In this document: one piece after another, positions 18,306 through 26,894 of the stretch | How the letters are laid out: every line of letters starts with the position of its first letter | Numbering within the stretch: the stretch's first letter is position 1 | Assembly: GCA_018662365.1 (NCBI GenBank) | Contig: JABJGH010000031.1 | Location: 98,468-158,120, forward strand | Reading direction: 5' to 3' | Length of the DNA stretch: 59,653 nt | Origin: Chloroflexota bacterium | Lineage (GTDB): Bacteria; Chloroflexota; Anaerolineae; Anaerolineales; UBA11579 | The notes under the pieces: model-generated | The model's database searches: none | The model's input: the letters and a program-made list of their open reading frames with translations, nothing else | Told to the model about the DNA's origin: nothing | Made by a program: the position numbers and the translations under genes

Positions 18306-19529
18306 TCAGGGACTTCCATCATCTGAAATATTTCGATTCTTGTAAACTTTTCTTTTAATAGTATATAAGAATTTCTTCGGAATTCTCGAAATGAGTTCAG
18401 ACGAAATAAATTGTTTGAGTTTGTTGACCGGGATCATCATCCAGTAGATCAGAATGAGGTCAGTTCTGTTTTTCTTTTTTAGATAGCTCAAATATCCTTT
18501 GGGTCGGTATGCAGATAAATTGCTTACTTCCCAGCATAATCGTATAAATTTGAAGATCGTAATATCCATGTCGAAATATGAAAATTCATTTTGTTTATCA
18601 AAGAGATAAAGGATTAAGTTTGTGTTGATGCATTTTTCACACTTCTGACACCCATGGTTAGTTTGATCATAATTGGCATCTAGACATACTCGAAGATGTT
18701 TTTGAACCGGTGACCAATCTAACATTTTAGATAATTTTTTAGACCGATCAATCACGTGGGCATGGGATGAAAATTTTGTCGATTCAGTGGAAAAGAGGTG
18801 GATATTTGAGGAGGGTCTTAATCTGTTTCGATTTCCTTGGTCCACATCCCCCGGTTGGGAATACGTCGCTACGCGGTTTCCCAGCGCCATCGAAATCCCT
18901 GCCAATGCCAGCGTATTAGAGTAATACCAAGGAGTCCGAAATTGATAAAACTCGTATGCATTCGTACTAACCGGAATAAGCCCTAATCCCCATTGATCAA
19001 ATAATTTTTTATATTTAGATAAATAGTGATTGTAGGTCTCTTCATTATTTAAGGAGATATCATATCCATGAATAAACAACCCATGTGTTAGGTTAGTGGG
19101 ATGGGAGGCTTTCTCCTTGTAAAAGTGAGACCAAAAAGTATAGAATGAATCCGCACCCCCCGAAAAGGAAGCAAGGTGTATGTCACGTTTCAGCGTTACA
19201 TCAGGACTCACTACAGATTTGAATTTATAGTCTACAATATTTAGTTTTTTCTCATCATTTCGGTAATATATTGAACTTAATTTCTTAATATTCTCCACGA
19301 AAACGGGGGAAATATCTCCGCGTAGTTCAATTTCCTCATTAAAATGCATGCCCAACACAAAAAGGTTATTAAAGAATGCTTCACCCCGCAAGGAAATTGC
19401 ACTTTCAGATTCAGCGGGAAATTTATACCATAAATATTTTGGGATTGAAGTTGACGTCTTTATTTCCACTCGCGCCGAGACGACAATTGCATCCCCTTTG
19501 GTTTCGATTTCAGCTTGATGAATGATCAA
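18306..19529 (-). CDS. PP-loop ATPase-like protein, second tandem copy
   Basis: A 407-residue paralogue of the gene just upstream. The pyrophosphate-binding loop is SFSGGADSFY (SGGxDS), as in the ATP-pyrophosphatase superfamily (QueC, TilS, ThiI). A cysteine cluster GCQKCEKC in the C-terminal third could bind zinc, as in QueC. An N-terminal domain of about 115 residues precedes the PP-loop. It should adenylate a substrate; which one is unknown. Its start overlaps the stop codon of the first copy by four bases (ATGA), so the two are translationally coupled. Confidence 0.72.
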   Translation of the reverse strand: MIIHQAEIETKGDAIVVSARVEIKTSTSIPKYLWYKFPAESESAISLRGEAFFNNLFVLGMHFNEEIELRGDISPVFVENIKKLSSIYYRNDEKKLNIVDYKFKSVVSPDVTLKRDIHLASFSGGADSFYTFWSHFYKEKASHPTNLTHGLFIHGYDISLNNEETYNHYLSKYKKLFDQWGLGLIPVSTNAYEFYQFRTPWYYSNTLALAGISMALGNRVATYSQPGDVDQGNRNRLRPSSNIHLFSTESTKFSSHAHVIDRSKKLSKMLDWSPVQKHLRVCLDANYDQTNHGCQKCEKCINTNLILYLFDKQNEFSYFDMDITIFKFIRLCWEVSNLSAYRPKGYLSYLKKKNRTDLILIYWMMIPVNKLKQFISSELISRIPKKFLYTIKRKVYKNRNISDDGSP

Positions 19530-20734
19530 TTTTCTGCTCGCTGGGGAAATACAAGGCTTTTCACAAAATAAACCAATCGTTTGGGTAGGATTGGAATTAT
19601 TTTCTTATGATAAAACACACGCAACAAATTTATAGGTAAAAATATCCAATAAAGAAGAATCAGGTCATATCGTTTTTTTGAATACATCAATTTGAAATAA
19701 TCCCTTCTCGGAAAAGAACCTATGTCTAAACTTTTCCAACATAATTGTAAAAAATTTATCCAAGTAAATTTCTTTTTGTAATTTAGGAAATCTTCTTGAA
19801 TATCCATCAAGTTTAACATCAGGGAAGTATTTAAACACTTTTGGCATTTTTGACACCCAAGCATCCCCGAATTCATATCCATTTTCATGCACACCCGCAT
19901 ATGCTTTTGGATAGGGTACCAATCACGCATAGCATTTATTTTTTCAGATCGTTCTAATTCAACCCCATGCGCAAAAAAATCAGTAGTTTCCGTTGAAAAA
20001 AGGGAAATATTGGAGCTTGCAAGGCTCGGATCGATTGGATCAGGATCGTAATTTCCTGGTTGATTAAAAAAGGAAGCACCATTACATAATCCCAACACAG
20101 CCCCGACTAGGGTCGGGGTATTGGAAAATATCCAGGGAGTCCTCAATCGATAAAAGGAATATGCATTGGTACTACATTGAATCAAAGAAAGGCCCCAATC
20201 CGCAAAAAGAGTCTGATACTCTTTAAGAAATTGCTGATAATTTTCCTGGTTTTCCAGAACAAGATCGTAACCATGTATAAAAAGCCCGTGAGTAAGGCTT
20301 ACGGGGTGAGCACTTTTCTCTGGGTAAAAATGTGACCAGAACGAATAAAAAGAATCTACCCCTCCTGAAAAAGAAGAAAGGCGGATGTCTCGATTTCGAT
20401 TGGGTTCGGTCGGTTTTTCAGATATAAAATTAAAATCTACTTGGTTTAAGTATTTTGGTGCATGTTGTAGATACTTAGATCTCAATACCGAACTATTTTT
20501 GATTATTTTTGGAGAAACAACCCCTCTTATCTCAATCCCTTCATTAAAGTGCATCCCTAGCAAGAACAGGCTTGCGAAAAAACCATCCGAACGATCCGTC
20601 ACCGCATCCTGATATTCAAGCGGATATTTAAACCACAATTCCTTTGGAATGGAATAATTACCTTTCATCTCTATTCGAGTGGAAACGAGCACTTCGTTTC
20701 CTTCGATTTTTATTTCTGGTTGATGGATGATCAC
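19526..20734 (-). CDS. PP-loop ATPase-like protein, first tandem copy
   Basis: A 402-residue protein with SFSGGVDSFY (residues 121-130), LTHGLFIHGYD, STNAYSFYRLRTPW and GCQKCQKC. All four elements recur at matching positions in the second copy, as do the paired C-terminal hydrophobic motifs (DLILLYWIFLPIN and DLILIYWMMIPVN). The two proteins share the same opening, MIIHQ-EI. This is an old tandem duplication. Both copies keep the SGGxDS core, so both may be active, perhaps as a heterodimer. I do not recognise a named family. Confidence 0.72.
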   Translation of the reverse strand: MIIHQPEIKIEGNEVLVSTRIEMKGNYSIPKELWFKYPLEYQDAVTDRSDGFFASLFLLGMHFNEGIEIRGVVSPKIIKNSSVLRSKYLQHAPKYLNQVDFNFISEKPTEPNRNRDIRLSSFSGGVDSFYSFWSHFYPEKSAHPVSLTHGLFIHGYDLVLENQENYQQFLKEYQTLFADWGLSLIQCSTNAYSFYRLRTPWIFSNTPTLVGAVLGLCNGASFFNQPGNYDPDPIDPSLASSNISLFSTETTDFFAHGVELERSEKINAMRDWYPIQKHMRVCMKMDMNSGMLGCQKCQKCLNTSLMLNLMDIQEDFLNYKKKFTWINFLQLCWKSLDIGSFPRRDYFKLMYSKKRYDLILLYWIFLPINLLRVFYHKKIIPILPKRLVYFVKSLVFPQRAEN

Positions 20735-20748
20735 AGATGTTCCTAGGA

Positions 20749-22635
20749 TTAACTAAATGGAAACAAGATTGGAAGAAGGATTACTGAAATGATAAGCGAT
20801 AAAAGGATCATTGGTAATCCCACTTTAAGGTAATCCGCAAATTTATAATCTCCTGCCCCCATAACAAGGGTATTTACGGGGGAGGCGACAGGAGAGGCGA
20901 AAGCCATAGACGCCGCTACTGCAACGGACATTAAGAAGGCATGAGGCTCCACATTCAAAGTGCTCGCAGTTACGATGGCGATCGGTGCGATCAACACGGT
21001 GGTAGCGGTATTAGAAAGAACTTGGGTAAAAAGTGAGGTGATCAGAAAAAGTCCGCCCAGCACTGCGGTCGGTCCAAAACCACCCAATTGGGCAGTGAAT
21101 GCTTCTGCGGCCAAATCGACCAACCCTGTTTTGGAGAGGGCAATACTCATTGGCAGCATCCCGGCGATCAAGACGATCGACTTCCAATCAATCGTCTTAT
21201 AGGCATCCTCGATCGATAAACAACCCGTTAGCACGATAAGTAACGCAGCCAACAAACTGGCCGTGGCAACCGAGACAAAATTCCCAATCATCAAAACCAA
21301 CATCAGCAGCATGATCAAAAGGGCGATTGTGGATTTCTCTTTTCGAGGAGCAGCCAGCATGCTTTCAGGCTGTCCAAGAACCACGAAATTTTGCCGTTCA
21401 TGGCGAAGAGCGAGAATATTCTTCCATGGCCCCTGGATCAGCAGGATGTCCCCAAATCTTAATCTAGCACTTTTCGGATCCAAACTTTCACTACTATTTG
21501 GGCGATTTAATCCCAATACATTCAATTTATATACTGATCCGAATCTCAGATCGGTGATGTTTTTCCCCACCAACGAAGAGCGAGCTGGTAGCAATACTTC
21601 TGCAATCCCCACTTCCTGATTGATCAAGCTGTCACCTTCTTTGGTTTTAAGGGACTGAATGCCAAGACCATATTTGCTCGTGGCTCGCGTGATCTGTGAA
21701 AAATCTCCCTGAACGGTCAATAGATCATCTAGCTGGATTACCGTTTCTGATGAGGGGGTGATGGTTTGTCTATCCTGGGCCGGTTTATATACCGAATTGA
21801 TCAACTCGCCAAAAGTTCTTGTGGTTACCCTGGGTGTTTGACGCCTTTTAATTTCAACCACATTGATCTTATACGCTTCCCTCAATTTTGATTGGGACAA
21901 TTTTTGATCAATTAATGAGGAACCCATTCGTACTCGCAGGTGAAAGAGATCATCAGGCAGTCGATATCGGTCGAGGATCTCACTTGGATTATCAACCGGT
22001 TGACTCTCAATTGAAGAACGCCGGTCTGGCAGCAAATGTCTACCGATCAAGATCATAAATAGTGCACCAAAGATCAGCAAAATGATGCCCAATGGGGTAA
22101 AGCTGAAGAAGTTAAAGGTAGACATGCCCTGTTCTTCTAACAACTCTGTCACGATCAAGTTGGGAGTCGTCCCGATTAGAGTTGTTGCGCCACCCAGCAA
22201 TGCCCCAAAAGATAGGGGGATCAAAAGTTTAGAAGGATTGAGTTTCGCGCTTCGGGCAAGCACCAGGGTTGCCGGGAGCAATACGGCCACCGTTCCTGTA
22301 TCACTAAGAAAACTCGATAACAACGCAACCGCGCCCATCAAGATCAACGTAATTGTTGCCGGTCTATTCCCTGCAATCGCCAATATTCGGCGCCCCACTT
22401 CTCCCGCCAACCCCGTCTCTAAAAACCCGCCCCCAACAACGAACAGGGCCGCGATGGTTAGAACAGCTGAATTAGAAAAACCAGAAAGAGCCTCTTCAGT
22501 GGTCAATACCCCAGTCAGCATTAAACCCACCACCACAGAAAATGCAACAATATCCACCCTTAACTTTTCGTTAATGAAAAGCACGATTGCAAGTATCAAT
22601 AATAAAAGGGTCGCCAACATTGGAAAAGTAACCAT
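20749..22635 (-). CDS. SLC13/DASS-type anion permease with two TrkA-C domains
   Basis: A 628-residue transporter. The N-terminal half carries about five membrane segments, including TGTVAVLLPATLVLARS and the family element GGATTLIGTTPNLIV. Two RCK/TrkA-C domains sit in the middle (about residues 225-420, each with a hydrophobic beta pattern such as VVEIKRR and LNVLGLNRP). The C-terminal half repeats the transporter fold with VLSNTATTVLIAPIAI and AFASPVASPVNTLVMG. The family moves sulfate, phosphate or dicarboxylates, usually with sodium. TrkA-C domains are probable ligand-sensing gates. Confidence 0.88.
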   Translation of the reverse strand: MVTFPMLATLLLLILAIVLFINEKLRVDIVAFSVVVGLMLTGVLTTEEALSGFSNSAVLTIAALFVVGGGFLETGLAGEVGRRILAIAGNRPATITLILMGAVALLSSFLSDTGTVAVLLPATLVLARSAKLNPSKLLIPLSFGALLGGATTLIGTTPNLIVTELLEEQGMSTFNFFSFTPLGIILLIFGALFMILIGRHLLPDRRSSIESQPVDNPSEILDRYRLPDDLFHLRVRMGSSLIDQKLSQSKLREAYKINVVEIKRRQTPRVTTRTFGELINSVYKPAQDRQTITPSSETVIQLDDLLTVQGDFSQITRATSKYGLGIQSLKTKEGDSLINQEVGIAEVLLPARSSLVGKNITDLRFGSVYKLNVLGLNRPNSSESLDPKSARLRFGDILLIQGPWKNILALRHERQNFVVLGQPESMLAAPRKEKSTIALLIMLLMLVLMIGNFVSVATASLLAALLIVLTGCLSIEDAYKTIDWKSIVLIAGMLPMSIALSKTGLVDLAAEAFTAQLGGFGPTAVLGGLFLITSLFTQVLSNTATTVLIAPIAIVTASTLNVEPHAFLMSVAVAASMAFASPVASPVNTLVMGAGDYKFADYLKVGLPMILLSLIISVILLPILFPFS

Positions 22636-22655
22636 ATCGTTTTCCAGAAATTTTC

Positions 22656-23075
22656 CTAAGGGATTTTATCCCCAGGGCGTAGTATCCACGCCGAGGGGTG
22701 GGGCTTCATCCCGATTTTCGGATAGTAGCCCTCAGCCGCTGGAGCAGCTATTAATATTAAAGTGGCCTCCTTGCCCAGAGCAGATTGAGTTCGACGGATA
22801 AGTTCCTTGCCGATCCCCCGGTGTTGGTGAGATTCCCGAACAGCCAGATCTGCTAAATAAGCGACATAACACCAGTCTGTAAGACTTCTAGCGATCCCAA
22901 CTAGCAGATCCCCTTCCCAAGCAGTGACTACCAAGTTTGCTTCTTCGATCATTTGAGTCATAGAGGCTCGGTTATCTGCTGGCCTTCGTTCCCCCAAGGT
23001 TGACGCAAAATATAGATCGATCACCTGATCCACATCTAATTGATTTCCCGTTCGATACTCGATTTTAATACTCAT
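22656..23075 (-). CDS. GNAT-family N-acetyltransferase
   Basis: A 139-residue acetyltransferase. The acetyl-CoA binding motif A is AVRESHQHRGIGKELIRRTQ (Q/RxxGxG/A variant HRGIGKE), preceded by the beta strand LVGIARSLTDWCYVAYLADL. C-terminal PAAEGYYPKIGMKP is typical of YhbS/RimI-like members. Acceptor unknown. It lies 20 bases before the SLC13 gene and probably shares its transcript. Confidence 0.82.
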   Translation of the reverse strand: MSIKIEYRTGNQLDVDQVIDLYFASTLGERRPADNRASMTQMIEEANLVVTAWEGDLLVGIARSLTDWCYVAYLADLAVRESHQHRGIGKELIRRTQSALGKEATLILIAAPAAEGYYPKIGMKPHPSAWILRPGDKIP

Positions 23076-23079
23076 GGAT

Positions 23080-24174
23080 TTACCCTAGTGCTTCCCCAGT
23101 TTGAGGGCTGATCCATGGGGAATCAGGGGCATTGGTAAATTCTTGTAGCGCAATTAAGGAGGCATCGTAATTCACTCGCCACCCGGCAAAATCCTGCCAA
23201 GCTTTATCTTTATCTTCTCTAAGGGGAATCCCTGCGTCTTCAAATATTTTGATGGCCTGGTCAAATTCAGTACGGCTTATACTGATCGGGTTTAAAGGAA
23301 AACTAGGGTTGGGGTTATAAGTAAGATCAAAAATATCTTCAATTCGCCTCATGGCAATATAGCCCGCACGAATGGTGATCGCCGCATCCATATTAATAGG
23401 AATATTTGCGTTTTTCCCTTTCAAATATTCTTGGTCCCCTGGAATATCTAATAGAGATAATCGTAGGGCCGCAGCATCCAAAATCGTTCCTGCAGCATTT
23501 ACCCAGGATTGATCAGCAATGGGCGATCGAAAGAATACCAATGCAGATAAAGAAGTATGGCTTTCTTCTAATTCGGTAAACCAAGTTTCCCAAACCTCCC
23601 AAAAATCATTGAACTGATGCAGACTATCTAAGCGATGATAGCGTAAGATCATTTCTACCGGAGAAGGGGGAGTGTTCGCTCGTATCGCCAACTGGTTGAC
23701 GACCACCTCTCTTCTTGAGAACGCTGCATACATTGTCGGTAAGTAAGCAATTAGCAAAGTTACCATGATCAATCCGATCGTTGCTGCGGTGAAAGAAAGC
23801 AGGGTATGAATAAATAAATCGCCCTTTGCGAACCCTAAGGTCAAAAGGGAAGATCCTGCGATGGTGAAGGCTTCCTCCCAGTCCCTTATTCCTGTTGCAT
23901 AAAACATTAAGGTATACCCGATAGAAAGAATGCTAAACCAAGTGGGAGGGAGGACCAGTAAACTCAGTGGGGCGTAAAAAGAAAGGAAATTATCTTTTTG
24001 CTTATAGGTTTTCAAATATTTCAGCACAAAATCAAAAAATTTCCGCACTACCTGAAAAACGAATGTGGTTAAATTATCGGTGATCGCCCGCGGAAGCACA
24101 AATGTCCTCACTGCAGAAATCACGGTATAGATATTAATCGCCCCGCCTAAAATAAATAGTACTGCATTGAGCAT
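23080..24174 (-). CDS. Membrane protein with ion-channel-like pore region
   Basis: A 364-residue protein with N-terminal membrane segments near residues 1-25, 65-90 and 125-150. Between the last two lies SSLLTLGFAKGDL, which resembles the pore helix and filter turn of two-TM potassium channels (TVGYGD), though the canonical filter is not conserved. A cytoplasmic alpha-helical domain of about 200 residues follows. It may be an ion channel or a membrane sensor; the resemblance is a weak motif-level inference. Confidence 0.5.
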   Translation of the reverse strand: MLNAVLFILGGAINIYTVISAVRTFVLPRAITDNLTTFVFQVVRKFFDFVLKYLKTYKQKDNFLSFYAPLSLLVLPPTWFSILSIGYTLMFYATGIRDWEEAFTIAGSSLLTLGFAKGDLFIHTLLSFTAATIGLIMVTLLIAYLPTMYAAFSRREVVVNQLAIRANTPPSPVEMILRYHRLDSLHQFNDFWEVWETWFTELEESHTSLSALVFFRSPIADQSWVNAAGTILDAAALRLSLLDIPGDQEYLKGKNANIPINMDAAITIRAGYIAMRRIEDIFDLTYNPNPSFPLNPISISRTEFDQAIKIFEDAGIPLREDKDKAWQDFAGWRVNYDASLIALQEFTNAPDSPWISPQTGEALG

Positions 24175-24187
24175 GCTTTACCTCAGT

Positions 24188-24721
24188 CTAATGTTTTTGC
24201 TCATTGACATCTAATATTTCTTGGATGGCTGAAATAAAGACATCGTGGTCACCAAAAGTCAGTTCCTTGCGCGGGATCGGAATGGTATGGTCACGGTTGG
24301 TAATGATCCACGTGCTTTCTGCGCGATGTTGAATGTATAAGATCTCGGTCAGTGGCAATTCGGATTCGCCCTCCGGCCCTTTGATTAGAATTATTTGGGC
24401 TTCTGGGTCTAGCGTCAGTTCAACTGCTTCGCCGTTGCTCCCTAAAAACTCATCTTTTCGAGAACGAACAAAGAGCAGTTGCAGACCGGGGCGAATGAAA
24501 TAAATGATCCCGACCAATGCGATCAACAATCCAATCCCCCAGAGGACGTAATATCCTGTCCCCACCTCTACTTGGCGGGTGTATCCAATGATCAAAATAC
24601 CAATGAAAATGAGCACCGGTCCCCCCAGCAAACGAGTAAAGACACGGATGCCGCCACTGTAATATTGGGCGATGAAATTATCGGTAAATTGAGAAAAAGT
24701 GTATCGATAAGAAATTTTCAT
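24188..24721 (-). CDS. Membrane protein with YcxB-like C-terminal domain
   Basis: A 177-residue protein: two transmembrane helices (about residues 30-50 and 57-77) followed by a cytoplasmic beta-rich domain (LGSNGEAVELTLDPEAQ to RAESTWIITNRDHTIPIPR). The fold pattern resembles the YcxB-like/PH-like domain. It precedes the channel-like protein by 13 bases and may act with it. Function unknown. Confidence 0.55.
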   Translation of the reverse strand: MKISYRYTFSQFTDNFIAQYYSGGIRVFTRLLGGPVLIFIGILIIGYTRQVEVGTGYYVLWGIGLLIALVGIIYFIRPGLQLLFVRSRKDEFLGSNGEAVELTLDPEAQIILIKGPEGESELPLTEILYIQHRAESTWIITNRDHTIPIPRKELTFGDHDVFISAIQEILDVNEQKH

Positions 24722-24799
24722 AGGAAATCAAAATTAGTAATTAAATAGTTAACGATATGAATATTTTACCAGGGGGGGAGTATTTAGAGCCAAATGAGA

Positions 24800-24985
24800 T
24801 CAAGAACTACTGGGTTTTTCTTCGAAGGCGATGCACCGCAAAACCGGGAGTGGAGGATATTTTGGGATGCCAAATTCTTTTGGGGCTTGGCAGAGTAAAA
24901 AACTAGAACCTCGTGCGGATTTTATAACTTTTGAAGATTTGCAAGACTTGCAAAGTCCTGCGTTCGGAAGGGATTGAGTGTTCAC
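24800..24985 (-). CDS. Conserved small cysteine-rich protein
   Basis: A 61-residue protein starting at GTG. Four cysteines fall in the pattern CKSCKSSKVIKSARGSSFLLC and LPVLRC, with a KYPPLP motif before the last. The CxxC...RGSxFxxC...KYPxLPVLxC arrangement looks like a widespread small-protein pattern and may hold a metal. Base composition fits coding use. No clear ribosome site was seen, so the exact start is uncertain. Function unknown. Confidence 0.55.
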   Translation of the reverse strand: MNTQSLPNAGLCKSCKSSKVIKSARGSSFLLCQAPKEFGIPKYPPLPVLRCIAFEEKPSSS

Positions 24986-25023
24986 TGAAGTAGTATATCA
25001 GCAGGGGATTATGTCTCACCAAA

Positions 25024-25431
25024 TTACGAATGCGGAATGAAATAGGGATCATACCTTGCCTTAAGCGGTCCAGTGTCCAGCTTGCTGCGGTCCATTGCTC
25101 TTTCACCAATATACGTCGCTGGTTTATACAATTTTGGGCGCAAGATCGCAATCGCATCTAATGCAAATTCTGAGCGCCAATCTTTCACGCTAAAGGCCAG
25201 GGGGATCAAAAAAGACATTCTTGGAATATGAACCCGATCTTCCCAATTTTTTACGGATTGATAAGTAATTTCATGGCGCGTATCCTTCAATGCCTGATTA
25301 CATTCCCGCGCAAAGTCGCGGTAAGAGAGTGGCCTTTCGCTATGCCCGTGTATATGCCGATAGGCGAAGACCAAATCAGAGATCGCTCGTTTATTAGGGT
25401 TTTGGATATTTTTCATTTCAGCAGCCCCCAA
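25024..25431 (-). CDS. HTH-like DNA-binding protein, candidate repressor
   Basis: A 135-residue protein with a helix-turn-helix-like segment in its N-terminal half: LSYRDFARECNQAL then EITYQSVKNWEDRVHIP, the spacing of an XRE-type HTH. The remainder is a conserved-looking basic domain with no S24 peptidase, so it is not LexA itself. The ATG at 25431 or at 25416 is possible. It is transcribed from a near-consensus promoter whose start region carries the palindrome AGAACATATGTTCT. It could therefore be an SOS-induced regulator or autoregulated by that site. The function is inferred from fold and context only. Confidence 0.6.
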   Translation of the reverse strand: MGAAEMKNIQNPNKRAISDLVFAYRHIHGHSERPLSYRDFARECNQALKDTRHEITYQSVKNWEDRVHIPRMSFLIPLAFSVKDWRSEFALDAIAILRPKLYKPATYIGERAMDRSKLDTGPLKARYDPYFIPHS

Positions 25432-25443
25432 ATAGAAGAGAGA

Positions 25444-25486
25444 AGAACATATGTTCTATTATAATCGATAAAAAGATAGAATTCAA
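25444..25486 (-). promoter_or_regulatory. Promoter with LexA-type operator before the HTH gene
   Basis: On the minus strand: -35 TTGAAT (25481-25486), exactly 17 bases, -10 TATAAT (25458-25463), and directly after it the perfect 14-base palindrome AGAACATATGTTCT (25444-25457). The core GAACATATGTTC matches the Gram-positive LexA consensus GAACRNRYGTTY. The operator covers the expected transcription start, a classic repressor position. Confidence 0.75.
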
Positions 25487-25541
25487 GCAAAAAAAGAAAA
25501 GTATTCACATTTTTTAGAAAAGGTTTAGGGGGGTATAAAGT

Positions 25542-25597
25542 AAGCAGCCCGCCGAGAGGAGGTTCGGTGGGCTGCTTGGCACAAGGAGGAGATGTGC
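25542..25597. ncRNA. Orphan structured element: two adjacent hairpins
   Basis: Plus-strand reading: a 14-pair stem AAGCAGCCCGCCGA (25542-25555) with TCGGTGGGCTGCTT (25564-25577), one G-U pair. A second stem GCACA (25579-25583) with TGTGC (25593-25597) follows, whose loop is AGGAGGAGA, an exposed ribosome-binding-like sequence. Only tiny frames follow. On the minus strand the first hairpin could be a second terminator for the LiaF-like gene, but no good U-run follows. It may be a small RNA or leader. Confidence 0.35.
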
Positions 25598-25674
25598 ACT
25601 ACGGAGTAATACTATGATTCATTCATTAGCTGAATCCTTACTTATTTTACCCTATTTATATTAACAATATATTA

Positions 25675-25707
25675 AAAAATATAGAGCAGTCCGAAAGACT
25701 ACTCTAT
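25675..25707 (-). terminator. Intrinsic terminator of the LiaF-like gene
   Basis: Minus-strand stem ATAGAGTAGTC with GACTGCTCTAT (one T-G wobble), loop TTTCG, then ATTTTTTAAT. It lies ten bases after the stop codon of the gene at 25717-26802. Confidence 0.85.
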
Positions 25708-25716
25708 ATGGAATAT

Positions 25717-26802
25717 TTATTCGAATTCTATTCGGAGATTCCCCGAACCTACCGAAACATCTAGCTCGATCTGATATTCTGCGCGATCAAAATTTTCACT
25801 TTCCCATGTCCCATTTTCACTGGGTCCGCTTGAATCTGAGCCAAATATATTGATGTAACTGGAAGGAACAGATATGTTGCCTGAGCCCGTAGAGCCAGAA
25901 ATTCGTACACCAACCGACTCAGGAACGGTGATCGTGATCGAACCCGATCCACTGCTCAGGTCCAGATATCCGCTTACTTCTTCACTCAGATCGAGTACGA
26001 TTCGGCCAGAGCCAACATCAGCTTCAAGATTGAAGATGATGCCATCCTCAGTATCAATTCTCAAAGATCCAGAACCCGTATCCAAATTGGCGGGGTAATT
26101 GCCTGCTGGAAGGGTAATGGTTAAGCTTCCTGATCCGTTGGCGGTTTCCAAGTCAGTAAGTTCAATCCCAGCCAGATCTAAGGTCGAAGAACCTGAGCTT
26201 TGGTCAATTTCTAATGAGAGAGGCACCTTTGTGCTCAATTCAACCGTCGTAGAAATTCGTTCGCTATCAAAGAAATTGCCAAAATTAAAATTGATCCCAT
26301 TTCCCTCGTCAATTTCTAACGAGACTTCTTTTCGGCCGCTACTGCTAGAAACATCAAAATAGACATCGCCATTGGTCGTCACTTCTGCTTCGATTAAATT
26401 ATTTCCAGAGGGTAGGCCGATCACATCTAGATCTCCGCTCCCCGTCTCCAAATAAATGCTGGCTTCATTTGCGCCGCCCAAGGCTTCTTCATAAAAAGTG
26501 GTTTCTAATTCCAAATTCGACATCGCTGGAATATCAAATCCCAGGGAAGGGGCAAAGACCAAAAAGGCGATCGAGGTGGCAACCACGACTACCGCCAAGA
26601 AATTACCCACCCAGGGGTTGCTTTTCCCGAACAGAATTTGCAATCCAAAGGCGATTAAGAGCACCGGCCAAAGTTGCAGTAGGAAATAGAAATTTACTGA
26701 GTCAATAATATTTAAATTAGAGAGTAATAAGACGATCCCAAAGCCAATTAAAAAGATTGGCCAAAAGAAAGGACGTCGATAAGTTGAGTGGTTATTTGGC
26801 AT
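25717..26802 (-). CDS. LiaF-like membrane protein with beta-solenoid adhesin-type domain
   Basis: A 361-residue protein. The first 90 residues hold two or three paired helices of the LiaF/DUF5668 type (PFFWPIFLIGFGIVLLLSN, then LQLWPVLLIAFGLQILFG). The remaining 270 residues are a repetitive beta domain like DUF4097 or the toast-rack fold, with recurring GSG/GSGS turns (ETGSGDLDV, NGSGSLTIT, TGSGSLRI, VGSGRIVL). Such proteins sense envelope stress or act as membrane-bound scaffolds. AGGAGG precedes the ATG. It is a single-gene unit with its own terminator. Confidence 0.78.
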   Translation of the reverse strand: MPNNHSTYRRPFFWPIFLIGFGIVLLLSNLNIIDSVNFYFLLQLWPVLLIAFGLQILFGKSNPWVGNFLAVVVVATSIAFLVFAPSLGFDIPAMSNLELETTFYEEALGGANEASIYLETGSGDLDVIGLPSGNNLIEAEVTTNGDVYFDVSSSSGRKEVSLEIDEGNGINFNFGNFFDSERISTTVELSTKVPLSLEIDQSSGSSTLDLAGIELTDLETANGSGSLTITLPAGNYPANLDTGSGSLRIDTEDGIIFNLEADVGSGRIVLDLSEEVSGYLDLSSGSGSITITVPESVGVRISGSTGSGNISVPSSYINIFGSDSSGPSENGTWESENFDRAEYQIELDVSVGSGNLRIEFE

Positions 26803-26894
26803 ATGCTGCCTCCTAAATATTGTGTCTTTGCTTTCACTACCCTATACGACCTAGATCGAATAAGGTTGCAAAAGAAAAATAGCCCTTTGGTCGT

